Of a stretch of DNA of 64,000 bases, positions 1-8,719 are shown in pieces; the first letter of the stretch is position 1; every line of letters starts with the position of its first letter. Source of the DNA: Pseudomonas chlororaphis subsp. piscium (GTDB taxonomy: Bacteria > Pseudomonadota > Gammaproteobacteria > Pseudomonadales > Pseudomonadaceae); the NCBI RefSeq assembly GCF_003850345.1, contig NZ_CP027707.1, positions 558,001 through 622,000 on the forward strand. Direction: 5' to 3'. A program made the translations under genes and the position numbers. A model generated the notes under the pieces. That model was not told the origin of the DNA. It made no database searches and saw only the letters and a list, made by a program, of their open reading frames with translations.

Positions 1-1361
1 GAGTCGGCGCGCTCGGTGCTGGTGCGCATCGACTCGACAGCGTGTTCGGTGCCGCTCTGGATGCTACCGATCATGCGTTCGATTTCGCTGGTGGACTGCT
101 GGGTGCGGTGGGCCAGGGCGCGCACTTCATCGGCGACCACGGCGAAACCGCGTCCGGCATCGCCAGCCCGGGCCGCTTCTATCGCGGCGTTCAAGGCCAG
201 CAGGTTGGTCTGGTCGGCCAGGCCGCGGATTACGTCCAACACCTTGCCGATGTCCCGCGACTCCTCGGCCAGCTCGCTGATCCTGTTGGCCGAGCTCTGC
301 ACTTCGCTGCTCATGAGCTCTATGGCGCTGACGGTTTCCCGCACCAGGTTGCGGCCTTCGCTGGCCGACTGGGTGGCGTCGTTCGAGGCCTCGGCGGTGC
401 TCACGGCGTTGCGTGCGACTTCTTCGACGGCGCAGGTCATTTCGTTCACGGCGGTGGCCGCCTGTTCGATTTCGTTGTTCTGCTGGGTCAGGCCGCGGGC
501 GCTTTCGTCGGTGACGCTGTTCAGCTCTTCCGCGGCCGAGGCCAGCTGGCTGGCGGAGCCGGAAATATGCAGCAGGGTCTGGCGCAGTTTTTCCTGCATG
601 CTCGCCATGGCTTGCAACAGGCGCCCAGGTTCGTCACGTCCGTTGACCCGGATGCTTTGGGTGAGGTCGCCTTCGGCGATGTTTTCCGCGGCATGCAAGG
701 CGCTGGCGATGGGCTGGGTAATGCTGCGGGTCAGCAACCAGGCAAACACTACGGTCAGGGTGGTGGACAGGACCAGCAGGGCGACCACCAGGTTGAACGC
801 CGAAGCGTATTCCTCGGCGGCTTGTTCGTTGGCGTCATGGGAGCGCTGGCTGTTGATCTGCACCAGCTGGTTCAGAACCTTGTTGATCTGCTGCGAGTTC
901 TTCATCAGCTCGTTGTTCAGCATCTCTTGCAGTTCACCCAACTGATTGTTGCGCGACAGCTCTTTGATGCGCTCCTCGAGCTTGCGGTATTCGGCCAGCA
1001 GCTTGAGGTAGTGGTCGTAGGCCTCGCTCTCCTCCGGGCTGCTGACCAGCTTTTCATAGGTGGTGCGGATCTTTTCGATCTGCTGGTTGCCCAGCTCGAG
1101 CGACTCGCGGGTCTTGGCCTGTACCTCGGGACCGCGGTTGATCACCAGGCGATAGGACAGCACCTGCAGCCGCAGCATCTGCTGGGTGAACTCGTCGATG
1201 CTCTGGATGCTGGGCATGTTGTCGGTGGAGATGGTGACGGTCGCCGCGCGAATCTTGCTCATCTGGTTCAGGGCGAAAATGCCCAGGAACAGCATCAGGC
1301 AGCCGATGAATGCAAAGCCGAGAAATGCCCTCGGTGCGATGTTCATGTTGCGAAGAGACAT
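1..1361 (-). CDS. Methyl-accepting chemotaxis protein, 3' end cut by window edge
   Basis: Inner-membrane chemoreceptor that passes ligand occupancy to CheA/CheW. The 453 residues present start with a short cytoplasmic stretch and a first membrane segment at about residues 13-33. A helical periplasmic four-helix-bundle sensor of about 150 residues follows, then a second membrane segment ([19 protein letters not shown]), a HAMP domain ([20 protein letters not shown]) and a methyl-accepting helix. The signalling hairpin tip is seen as [20 protein letters not shown] followed by [15 protein letters not shown]. The C-terminal adaptation helix runs off the left edge. The ATG is preceded by TTGAGGTAG. 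The ligand is not predictable from this sequence. The frame is intact and the family is certain. Confidence 0.95.
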   Translation of the reverse strand, partial: MSLRNMNIAPRAFLGFAFIGCLMLFLGIFALNQMSKIRAATVTISTDNMPSIQSIDEFTQQMLRLQVLSYRLVINRGPEVQAKTRESLELGNQQIEKIRTTYEKLVSSPEESEAYDHYLKLLAEYRKLEERIKELSRNNQLGELQEMLNNELMKNSQQINKVLNQLVQINSQRSHDANEQAAEEYASAFNLVVALLVLSTTLTVVFAWLLTRSITQPIASALHAAENIAEGDLTQSIRVNGRDEPGRLLQAMASMQEKLRQTLLHISGSASQLASAAEELNSVTDESARGLTQQNNEIEQAATAVNEMTCAVEEVARNAVSTAEASNDATQSASEGRNLVRETVSAIELMSSEVQSSANRISELAEESRDIGKVLDVIRGLADQTNLLALNAAIEAARAGDAGRGFAVVADEVRALAHRTQQSTSEIERMIGSIQSGTEHAVESMRTSTERAD

Positions 1362-1642
1362 GGGGATCTACCTCAAGAATGCGCAATCCATGCCGCGGTG
1401 ATTAATAGGGCTCCCCTGACCTATCGCGCGGAAAAATGGATTCTTGAAGCAGGAGCGAGAGTTTCAGAAAGATCTGATGAACGACGAAGTGTCAGGAACC
1501 AGATGGGGGAATGACAGTCTTTAAAGTTCGCAGGCAAGGTCACCCGCCAGGTAAATCAAGGCGTTGCGCCGGGATAACCCTGGCATCCAGGGTGACTTTT
1601 CTTTATCGTACGCGCCCTTTGAAAAATGCTCGGAAAATCAAA
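1362..1642. other. Divergent intergenic region with a small hairpin
   Basis: This 281-bp gap separates the chemoreceptor gene (leftward) from the small coiled-coil gene (rightward), so it must carry promoters for both. One clear element is a 7-bp perfect hairpin, ACCCTGG-cat-CCAGGGT at 1577-1593, followed by GACTTTTCTTT. It resembles a weak terminator or attenuator about 50 bp ahead of the start codon at 1643. No convincing sigma-70 or sigma-28 promoter and no RNA gene were recognised. Confidence 0.4.
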
Positions 1643-1873
1643 ATGTTGGAAGCATCCCTAAGCCAATTGGAACAGCTTGTCAGTGACCTGGTGCAACAGA
1701 ACCAGGAGCTGTCGGGCACGAACGAAACCCTCAAGGCAGAACTGGCCCAGGCCAAGGATGAGAACGAAAGCCTGCAACTGAGCCTGATGGAACAGGAAGA
1801 GAAGCAAGGCGCTACCGCGGCCCGTATCCAGGCCCTGGTCGAGCGCGTCAGCGCCGGTCCTGTCAGCGCATGA
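1643..1873 (+). CDS. Small coiled-coil protein, TIGR02449 type (ZapB-like)
   Basis: A 76-residue, almost wholly helical protein beginning MLEASLSQLEQLVSDLVQQN. Heptad-like leucine spacing and strings of Q, E and K predict a coiled coil over nearly its whole length. In pseudomonads this family normally lies directly upstream of zapA, as here, and its stop overlaps the next ATG (ATGA). The role is inferred to be cell-division related, by analogy with the coiled-coil protein ZapB; no catalytic motif is present. The frame is open upstream to 1511, but family length and sequence favour the ATG at 1643. The Shine-Dalgarno match is poor, and the hairpin at 1577-1593 lies in the leader. Confidence 0.75.
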   Translation: MLEASLSQLEQLVSDLVQQNQELSGTNETLKAELAQAKDENESLQLSLMEQEEKQGATAARIQALVERVSAGPVSA

Positions 1874-2172
1874 GGCAGGGTGCCGACGGGGTAAAAGTCG
1901 TCTCGATTCTCGGTGAGGACTATTCGATCAAGGCGCCGGCCGGGGAAGAGCAGACCCTGCTGGATGCCGCGTTGATGTTGAAGGCCGCCCTGGCCGAGAC
2001 CAAGAAGAAATACCCGACGCTGATCGGTGACCGCTTGCTGGTGCTGGCGGCGATGAACCTGTGCTCCCAGCAGCTCGAGATGCAAAAGCGTCATCAGCAG
2101 GAGCTCGACCGTTACCAAGAGCAAGTCAGCGCCACGGTCGAAGTGATCTCCAAGACCATCAGCCAGAACTGA
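1870..2172 (+). CDS. zapA: Cell division protein ZapA family
   Basis: ZapA-type protein of 100 residues. Members bind FtsZ and stabilise Z-ring bundles. An N-terminal beta region (VKVVSILGEDYSIKAP) is followed by EEQTLLDAALMLKAAL and a long C-terminal helix able to form the ZapA dimer coiled coil. The LLVLAAMNL segment matches the conserved ZapA helix. The ATG overlaps the upstream stop, giving translational coupling. In many pseudomonads the zapA operon is followed by the 6S RNA gene and a 5-formyl-THF cyclo-ligase gene; here only a hairpin terminator follows. This could therefore be a second copy or a rearranged locus. Confidence 0.8.
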   Translation: MRQGADGVKVVSILGEDYSIKAPAGEEQTLLDAALMLKAALAETKKKYPTLIGDRLLVLAAMNLCSQQLEMQKRHQQELDRYQEQVSATVEVISKTISQN

Positions 2173-2225
2173 TGGATTTGCCCGCAACCTGCAACGCCGT
2201 TGCGGTTGTGTCGGACTGATTGTTT

Positions 2226-2267
2226 TCGCGAGCAGCCGAGCGGCGCTCGATTGCTCGCGATGCTTTT
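2226..2267 (+). terminator. Rho-independent terminator of the zapA operon
   Basis: A long hairpin with outer stem TCGCGAGCA / TGCTCGCGA at 2226-2234 and 2252-2260 and inner stem CGAGC-ggc-GCTCG, followed by TGCTTTT. It lies just past the zapA stop and touches the stop codon of the convergent acyl-CoA dehydrogenase gene. A second, smaller inverted repeat (CAACC-t-GCAAC-gcc-GTTGC-GGTTG) lies upstream near 2185-2210. Confidence 0.75.
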
Positions 2268-4068
2268 AGAACCACTCGTCCTGCATGCTCAGGCAGGTAT
2301 CGTCCCGCGCTTCCAGCAGGTCCAGTTCGTGATGACAGGCCGGCACTTCCCAGGTCAGGAAGTAACGCGCCGCCTGCAGCTTGCCCTTGTAGAAACCCAC
2401 ATCCGCCGCGTTGCCCCTGGCCAGGCCTTTCTGTGCCCGAATCGCCTGTTCCAGCCAGCGCCAGCCGATCACCGCATGACCGAAGGCTTTCAGGTACAGC
2501 GCCGAGTTGGCCAGGCTGCTGTTGACCTTGCCCTGGGCCAGGTCGGTGAGCAGGCCGATGGTCACGCCTTGCAGGCGCGTCACCAGTTTTTCCAGCGGTT
2601 GGCGCAGCGCTGTCAGGGCATCGTGGGCCTGGGCCCGCGCGTTGGTATCGGCGATCAGGCGAATCAGTTGTTTCAACCCCGCGCCGCCGTTCTGCGCCAG
2701 CTTGCGCCCCAGCAGGTCCAGTGACTGGATGCCGTGGGTGCCTTCATGGATCGGGTTCAGGCGGTTGTCGCGGTAATACTGTTCCACCGGGTATTCACGG
2801 GTGTAGCCGTGGCCGCCGAGGATCTGGATTGCCAGTTCGTTGGCCTTCAGGCAGAACTCCGAGGGCCAGGATTTGACGATGGGAGTCAGCAGGTCCAGCA
2901 GTTCGTGGGCCTGTTTGCGCTCATCCTCGGTGGGCAGGGTGGTGGTGTCGTCGAACAGCCGCGCAGCGTACAGGCCCAGGTCGAAGGCGCCTTCGACATA
3001 GGCCTTCTGGGTCAGCAGCATGCGCTTGACGTCGGCGTGCTGGACGATCGACACCGGCGCGGTAGTCGGGTCCTTGTTGTCCGGCAGGCGGCCTTGCGGG
3101 CGTTCGCGGGCGTATTCCAGGGAGTACAGGTAGCCGGCGTAACCGAGCATCACCGCGCCCATGCCGACGCCGATCCGCGCCTCGTTCATCATCTGGAACA
3201 TGTAGCTCAGGCCGTGGTGCGGCTTGCCTACCAGATAGCCGACACACTCCCCGTTATCGCCGAAGTTCAGCGCCGTTGAGGTGGTGCCGCGCCAGCCCAT
3301 CTTGTGGAACAGCCCGGCCAGCAGCACGTCGTTGCGCGGGCCCAGGCTACCGTCGTCGTTGACCAGGAACTTGGGCACGATAAACAGCGAAATGCCCTTC
3401 ACCCCGGCCGGCGCGTCCGGCAGCTTGGCCAGCACCATGTGCACGATGTTCTCCGACAGCGGGTGATCGCCGCCGGAGATGAAGATCTTGTTGCCCTTGA
3501 GCCGGTAGGTGCCGTCCGCCGCCGGTTCGGCGCGGGTGCGGATATCCGACAGCGACGAGCCGGCATGGGGCTCGGTCAGGGCCATGGTGCCGAAGAAGCG
3601 CCCGTCGATCATCGGCTGCAGGAAGCGCTGCTTCTGTTCGGCGGTGCCAAAGCTTTCGATCAGGTTGGCCGCGCCCATGGTCAGGAAGGGGTAGGAGGTG
3701 GAGGCCGCGTTGGCCGCCTGGAAGTGAGCGAAGCAGGCCTGGGACAACAGCGTCGGCAACTGCATGCCACCGGCCTCGAAGCTGCGCGCGGCGTTGAGGA
3801 AGCCGGCTTCGAGAAAGGCATCGACCGCGGGTTTGACTTCCGGAATCAGGATCGCCTGGCCGTCTTCATAACGTGGCTCGTTTTCATCGCCCTTGCGGTT
3901 GTGCGGGGCGAAGAACTTCTCCGCAATGCTGCGCGCGGTGCCAAGGGCGGCGTCGAAGGTTTCCCGGTTGTGCTCGGCGAACCGTTCGCGCTGGGTCAGG
4001 CCCTCGGCATCGAGGACTTCATACAGCTCGAAAGCCAGATTGCGGGAACTGAGCAACGTCTCGGACAT
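2266..4068 (-). CDS. Acyl-CoA dehydrogenase, long form (DmdC-like)
   Basis: FAD-dependent dehydrogenase of 600 residues, about 200 longer than classical acyl-CoA dehydrogenases. The flavin/substrate motif TMALTEPHAGSSLSDI lies at about residues 160-175. The catalytic-base region reads NPIHEGTHGIQSLDLLGRKL, with the Glu in the position used by long-form members. The extra C-terminal helical domain matches the acetyl-CoA dehydrogenase C-terminal-like family. Related enzymes act on 3-methylmercaptopropionyl-CoA (DmdC) or medium/long acyl-CoAs; the substrate here cannot be decided. It is transcribed alone, convergent with zapA, so context does not help. Confidence 0.9.
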   Translation of the reverse strand: MSETLLSSRNLAFELYEVLDAEGLTQRERFAEHNRETFDAALGTARSIAEKFFAPHNRKGDENEPRYEDGQAILIPEVKPAVDAFLEAGFLNAARSFEAGGMQLPTLLSQACFAHFQAANAASTSYPFLTMGAANLIESFGTAEQKQRFLQPMIDGRFFGTMALTEPHAGSSLSDIRTRAEPAADGTYRLKGNKIFISGGDHPLSENIVHMVLAKLPDAPAGVKGISLFIVPKFLVNDDGSLGPRNDVLLAGLFHKMGWRGTTSTALNFGDNGECVGYLVGKPHHGLSYMFQMMNEARIGVGMGAVMLGYAGYLYSLEYARERPQGRLPDNKDPTTAPVSIVQHADVKRMLLTQKAYVEGAFDLGLYAARLFDDTTTLPTEDERKQAHELLDLLTPIVKSWPSEFCLKANELAIQILGGHGYTREYPVEQYYRDNRLNPIHEGTHGIQSLDLLGRKLAQNGGAGLKQLIRLIADTNARAQAHDALTALRQPLEKLVTRLQGVTIGLLTDLAQGKVNSSLANSALYLKAFGHAVIGWRWLEQAIRAQKGLARGNAADVGFYKGKLQAARYFLTWEVPACHHELDLLEARDDTCLSMQDEWF

Positions 4069-4196
4069 GGCGGCCTACCTGTGATTGGACTCAGCCGAGT
4101 CTAGGTGGGTGAATAAACTCTGGATAGCAAGATTGATTGCGGTGATGGAGGGGCCAAACGAGGGGGTAGGGTGTGTCAGTTACAACGCATGATTCT

Positions 4197-4220
4197 GTAG
4201 GAGCGAGGCTTGCCCGCGAT
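4197..4220 (+). repeat. Single REP element
   Basis: GTAGGAGCGAGGCTTGCCCG followed by CGAT. This is the same REP core that occurs as an inverted pair at 54864-54934. Here it is a singlet in the gap between the acyl-CoA dehydrogenase and putA genes. Confidence 0.8.
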
Positions 4221-4252
4221 GACGATCTGCCAGGCACAGAAAAACCCCGGAC

Positions 4253-4284
4253 AAAAAAAGGGCGCCGGTAAGGGCGCCCTTTTT
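4253..4284. terminator. Bidirectional terminator downstream of putA
   Basis: Stem GGGCGCC / GGCGCCC (4260-4266 and 4273-4279), flanked by an A-run at 4253-4259 and a T-run at 4280-4284. It lies 21 bp beyond the putA stop. On the minus strand the A-run becomes the U-tract that terminates putA. Confidence 0.85.
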
Positions 4285-4304
4285 CATGCCGCTGACTGAC
4301 AGCC

Positions 4305-7300
4305 TCAGCCGATGGTCATCAGGCTGGCGTTACCGCCGGCCGCCGCGGTGTTGACGCTCAAGGCGCGCTCGATCACCAGGCGTTCCAGGGCAATCGCGGT
4401 TTCGCCTTGCGACAGGCCGTGAACCCCGACGATGGCGCCGGCACGCTTGGCCACTTGCTGGCAGACCGCGCGCAGCTGGTCGGAGTGGCCGTGATGCAGG
4501 ACCGCATCGAACACCACTTCGTCCTTGGTCCAGTCGGCCACGCGCTGGATGCGCGCTTGCACTTCCTTCGGCAGGCGGGCGTAGAGCGCCTTGCCCGGCT
4601 CGCCTTCCGGCCAGACCGCCGAACCACCCACCGCCAGGACGGCAGCCAGTTGGCTCAGCAGGTCGCCCTCGACTTCCGCCAGGCACAGCACGTGTTCGCG
4701 CGGCAGGATGGCGTAGCTGTTGCGTTCGCCGGTCGGGCCGGCCAGGACGCGGGTGACACCGCTCTGTGACTGCGCCGCGAACTGCGCGCACAGGGCGCCG
4801 AGGTCCGCCAGCTTGTTGCTGTCGGCCCAGGCTTGCAGGGCGCTCAGCGGCTTGCTCATGGCATCGCGCAGGCGCACGTCCGGTGCGTTCAGGGCATCGC
4901 CACGGGCGAACGACTGCTCGATGGCGTCGGTCGGACGGGTCGACAGCAGGCGGTACAGGTACAGCGGGCCACCGGCTTTCGGGCCGGTGCCCGACAGGCC
5001 TTCGCCGCCGAACGGCTGCACGCCGACCACGGCACCGACGATGTTGCGGTTGACGTAGACGTTACCGGCGTTGACGTTGTCGATTACCTTGGCGATGGTC
5101 TCGTCGATGCGGGTGTGCACGCCCAGGGTCAGGCCGTAGCCGGAAGCGTTGATCTGCGCGATCAGCTGGTCGATGTCCTTGCGCTTGTAGCGCACCACGT
5201 GCAGCACCGGACCGAAGATCTCCCGTTGCAGCTCGTCGAAGCTTTCCAGTTCGATCAGGGTCGGCATCACGAAGGTGCCGCGCTTGATTTCTTCGCCATC
5301 GGCGATCGCCACCTGATACACGCTGCGGCCTTTGTCGCGCATGGCCTGGATGTGTTTCTCGATGCCGGCCTTGGCTTCGGCGTCGATCACCGGGCCGATG
5401 TCCACGGACAGGCGCTCGGGGTTGCCCAGGCGACTTTCTGCCATGGCGCCCTTGAGCATTTCGATCACGCGGTCGGCGGAGTCTTCCTGCAGGCACAGTA
5501 CGCGCAGGGCCGAGCAACGCTGGCCGGCGCTGTCGAAGGCCGAGGAAACGACGTCGATCACCACTTGTTCGGTCAGGGCCGAGGAGTCGACGATCATCGC
5601 GTTCTGGCCACCGGTTTCGGCGATCAGCGGGATTGGTCGGCCCTGGGCGTCCAGGCGGCCGGCGACGTTGCGTTGCAGCAGGCGCGCGACTTCGGTGGAG
5701 CCGGTGAACATCACGCCTTTGACCCGATCGTCGCCCACCAGGCGGGCACCGACGGTTTCGCCACGGCCCGGCAGCAGTTGCAGCACGCCTTCCGGAATGC
5801 CGGCTTCGAGCATCAGGCGCACGGCTTGCGCGGCAACCAATGGTGTCTGTTCGGCCGGCTTGGCCAGTACCGGATTACCGGCGGCCAGGGCGGCGGCGAC
5901 CTGGCCGCTGAAGATCGCCAGCGGGAAGTTCCACGGGCTGATGCAGACTACCGGGCCCAGCGGGCGGTGCGCGTCGTTGCTGAAATCGTTGCGTGCCTGC
6001 ACCGCGTAGTAGCGCAGGAAGTCCACGGCTTCACGCACTTCGGCGATGGCGTTGGCGAAGGTCTTGCCGGCTTCGCGGGCCAGCAGGCCCATCAGTGGCT
6101 GGATCTCGCCTTCCATCAGGTCGGCGGCGCGTTCGAGGATCGCGGCGCGCTCGGCCGGCGGCGTGGCCTGCCAGATCGGCGCGGCGTTCAGCGCGCACTG
6201 GATGGCGTTGTCGACGTCTTCGACCGTGGCTTCCTGGACATGGCCGACCACGTCGCGGTGATCGGACGGGTTCAGGACTGGCGCCGGAGTTTCGCTGCTG
6301 GAAGCGCAACCGAGCATCGGCGCGGCTTTCCAGTGGTTGTGGGCGGTGGCCAGCAGGGCGCAGGACAACGACGCCAGGCGGTGTTCGTTGGCCATGTCAA
6401 TGCCGGCGGAGTTGGCGCGCTCGCTGCCGTACAGGTCACGCGGCAATGGAATGCGCGGGTGCGGCAGGCCGAAGCCACCTTCCAGGGTCGCCATCTGCTC
6501 GATCTGGCTGACCGGGTCGGCCACCAGTTCCTGGATGGAGATCGACTGGTCGGCGATGCGGTTGACGAACGAGGTGTTGGCGCCGTTTTCCAGCAGGCGG
6601 CGTACCAGGTAGGCCAGCAGGGTTTCGTGGGTGCCGACCGGCGCATACACGCGGCACGGACGGTTCAGCTTGCCATCGGCGACCTTGCCGACTACCTGTT
6701 CGTACAGCGGTTCGCCCATGCCGTGCAGGCACTGGAACTCGTACTGGCCCGGGTAATAGTTCTGACCGGCGATGTGGTAGATGGCCGACAGGGTGTGGGC
6801 GTTGTGGGTGGCGAATTGCGGGTAGATGACTTCCGGTACCGACAGCAGCTTGCGGGCGCAGGCGATATAGGAAACGTCGGTGTACACCTTGCGGGTGTAG
6901 ACCGGATAGCCTTCCAGGCCTTCGACCTGGGCGCGCTTGATCTCGCTGTCCCAGTAGGCGCCTTTCACCAGGCGGATCATCAGGCGGTGGCGGCTGCGGC
7001 GCGCCAGGTCGATCACGTAGTCGATCACGTACGGGCAGCGCTTCTGGTAGGCCTGGATCACAAAACCGATACCGTTCCAGCCGGTCAGTTGCGGCTCGAA
7101 GCACAGGCGCTCGAGCAGATCCAGCGACAGCTCCAGGCGGTCGGCTTCTTCGGCGTCGATGTTCAGGCCGATGTCGTATTGCTTGGCCAGCAGGGTCAGC
7201 GACAGCAGGCGCGGGTACAGCTCGTCCATCACGCGCTCGTACTGGGCGCGGCTGTAGCGCGGGTGCAGGGCCGAGAGCTTGATCGAGATGCCCGGGCCTT

Positions 7301-8258
7301 CATAGATGCCGCGACCGTGGGAAGCCTTGCCGATCGAGTGGATGGCCTGTTCGTAGGACGCCAGGTATTTCTGCGCGTCGTGCTCGGTCAGTGCCGCTTC
7401 GCCGAGCATGTCGTAGGAGTAACGGAAGCCCTTGGCTTCGAACTTGCTGGCGTTGGCCAGGGCTTCGGCGATGGTTTCGCCGGTGACGAACTGCTCGCCC
7501 ATCAGGCGCATGGCCATGTCGACGCCCTTGCGGATCATCGGCTCGCCGCTCTTGCCGATGATGCGGCTCAGGGACGAGGTCAGGCCGGCTTCGTTGTGGG
7601 TGGCGACCAGTTTGCCGGTCAGCAGCAGGCCCCAGGTGGCGGCGTTGACGAACAGCGACGGGCTGTTGCCCAGGTGCGGCTGCCAGTTGCCGGTGCTGAT
7701 CTTGTCGCGGATCAGCGCGTCACGGGTGCCTTTGTCCGGAATCCGCAGCAGGGCTTCGGCCAGGCACATCAGGGCCACGCCTTCCTGGGACGACAGGGAG
7801 AACTCCTGCAGCAGGCCCTGGACTATACCGGCACGGCCGCCGGCGCTCTTCTGGTTGCGCAGTTTTTCGGCGATGGTCGCGGCCAGCTTGTTGGTGGCTT
7901 CGGCCATGGTGGCCGGCAGGCGCGCCTGCTCCAGCAGCATCGGTACCACTTCCGGTTCCGGGCGGCGGTAAGCGGCGGTGATCGAGGCGCGCAGCACCGA
8001 TTGCGGCAGGATGCTTTCGGCGAATTCGAGGAAGCACTGGTGGGCGTGATCGGTCTGCACTTCGCCGGCGTCATCGCCGTCGGTGCGGGTCGAACCGCTC
8101 AGCTCGGTCAGGGTTGCACCACCCTCGAGTTTTTCCAGGTAATTGAAAATTGCCTGCTTGATCAGCCAGTGCGGCGTGCGATCGATCGAGGTCGCGGCAG
8201 CCTTCAGGCGTTCGCGGGTTGGGTCGTCGAGTTTGACCCCAAGGGTGGTGGTAGCCAT
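4305..8258 (-). CDS. putA: Trifunctional proline dehydrogenase / P5C dehydrogenase / repressor PutA
   Basis: Oxidises proline to glutamate in two steps and represses its own regulon when proline is absent. The product has 1317 residues with the start at 8258, where ATG follows GAGGATAAAAAT. An in-frame ATG 36 bp upstream is less likely because the ribbon-helix-helix DNA-binding domain begins MATTTLGVKLDDPTRERLKA. Next come the proline dehydrogenase barrel (about residues 250-560), the NAD-dependent P5C dehydrogenase with glutamate motif ETGGQNAMIVDSSAL, catalytic Cys915 in GQRCSAL, and a C-terminal extension. The gene is divergent from putP across an operator-rich gap. The RHH domain makes autoregulation through the GTTGCA boxes very likely. 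Confidence 0.98.
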   Translation of the reverse strand: MATTTLGVKLDDPTRERLKAAATSIDRTPHWLIKQAIFNYLEKLEGGATLTELSGSTRTDGDDAGEVQTDHAHQCFLEFAESILPQSVLRASITAAYRRPEPEVVPMLLEQARLPATMAEATNKLAATIAEKLRNQKSAGGRAGIVQGLLQEFSLSSQEGVALMCLAEALLRIPDKGTRDALIRDKISTGNWQPHLGNSPSLFVNAATWGLLLTGKLVATHNEAGLTSSLSRIIGKSGEPMIRKGVDMAMRLMGEQFVTGETIAEALANASKFEAKGFRYSYDMLGEAALTEHDAQKYLASYEQAIHSIGKASHGRGIYEGPGISIKLSALHPRYSRAQYERVMDELYPRLLSLTLLAKQYDIGLNIDAEEADRLELSLDLLERLCFEPQLTGWNGIGFVIQAYQKRCPYVIDYVIDLARRSRHRLMIRLVKGAYWDSEIKRAQVEGLEGYPVYTRKVYTDVSYIACARKLLSVPEVIYPQFATHNAHTLSAIYHIAGQNYYPGQYEFQCLHGMGEPLYEQVVGKVADGKLNRPCRVYAPVGTHETLLAYLVRRLLENGANTSFVNRIADQSISIQELVADPVSQIEQMATLEGGFGLPHPRIPLPRDLYGSERANSAGIDMANEHRLASLSCALLATAHNHWKAAPMLGCASSSETPAPVLNPSDHRDVVGHVQEATVEDVDNAIQCALNAAPIWQATPPAERAAILERAADLMEGEIQPLMGLLAREAGKTFANAIAEVREAVDFLRYYAVQARNDFSNDAHRPLGPVVCISPWNFPLAIFSGQVAAALAAGNPVLAKPAEQTPLVAAQAVRLMLEAGIPEGVLQLLPGRGETVGARLVGDDRVKGVMFTGSTEVARLLQRNVAGRLDAQGRPIPLIAETGGQNAMIVDSSALTEQVVIDVVSSAFDSAGQRCSALRVLCLQEDSADRVIEMLKGAMAESRLGNPERLSVDIGPVIDAEAKAGIEKHIQAMRDKGRSVYQVAIADGEEIKRGTFVMPTLIELESFDELQREIFGPVLHVVRYKRKDIDQLIAQINASGYGLTLGVHTRIDETIAKVIDNVNAGNVYVNRNIVGAVVGVQPFGGEGLSGTGPKAGGPLYLYRLLSTRPTDAIEQSFARGDALNAPDVRLRDAMSKPLSALQAWADSNKLADLGALCAQFAAQSQSGVTRVLAGPTGERNSYAILPREHVLCLAEVEGDLLSQLAAVLAVGGSAVWPEGEPGKALYARLPKEVQARIQRVADWTKDEVVFDAVLHHGHSDQLRAVCQQVAKRAGAIVGVHGLSQGETAIALERLVIERALSVNTAAAGGNASLMTIG

Positions 8259-8719
8259 ATTTTTATCCTCATGTTTACCACGGTTGCGTGGCATCAGCTG
8301 GCGGCAAGATTAGCCGCGAGCCGAAAGAGGTGCAACCGGGTGCAACCTGTTTTTTATCGGAATAATCGGCAGCTCATCAGGAATTAATTTCCGGTTCCGG
8401 GGCGGTGCTTCTGCTTGGTGCTTTTAATTCGGTTGCGATGGGTTTTTGCTCCAAAAAGGAGCAAAAACGGGGCGTTCGCCGGAAAAATCGCTTAGGTGCA
8501 ACTTATTCTCACGAAACAGGTTGCACCTTCTTTGAGTTGTTGAATAGCATTCGCGCCCAAGGTGCAACCTGTCCTCGCGACCGGTTCATCGGCTGATGGC
8601 TTTCCTGGGGAAACATCAGTCATAAATGCGCGGAGTGCCAAGTCGTCCTTCAAACGTAGCCGTTTGATAGCGGTGGTGCTGACCGCCGCTACATAAAAAC
8701 AAAGCCAGGGCGTAACTCA
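8259..8719. promoter_or_regulatory. putA-putP control region with five GTTGCA boxes
   Basis: A 461-bp divergent intergenic region. The hexamer GTTGCA/TGCAAC occurs exactly five times: 8331-8336, 8341-8346, 8497-8502, 8520-8525 and 8563-8568. Most copies lie in the longer context GGTGCAACC. GTTGCA is the recognition core described for the E. coli PutA ribbon-helix-helix domain, so these are predicted PutA operators. Two boxes are 10 bp apart near putA, and three cluster in the middle. A perfect 11-bp inverted repeat with an AAAAA centre lies at 8442-8468. A small open frame at 8405-8596 has no coding support. Confidence 0.75.

Noticed and set aside
2173..2265. Possible 6S RNA after zapA
   Set aside because: The interval is only 93 bp, about half the needed length, and folds as terminator hairpins without the open central bulge of 6S RNA.
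4833..8387. A 1184-codon open frame on the plus strand, antisense to putA
   Set aside because: The opposite strand encodes a complete, well-conserved PutA. Long antisense frames are expected at this G+C and codon bias, and the translated sequence (runs of G, H, Q, D, V) shows no domain.
8405..8596. A 63-codon open frame in the putA-putP gap
   Set aside because: It covers the operator boxes and the inverted repeat, has no ribosome-binding site and no family resemblance.
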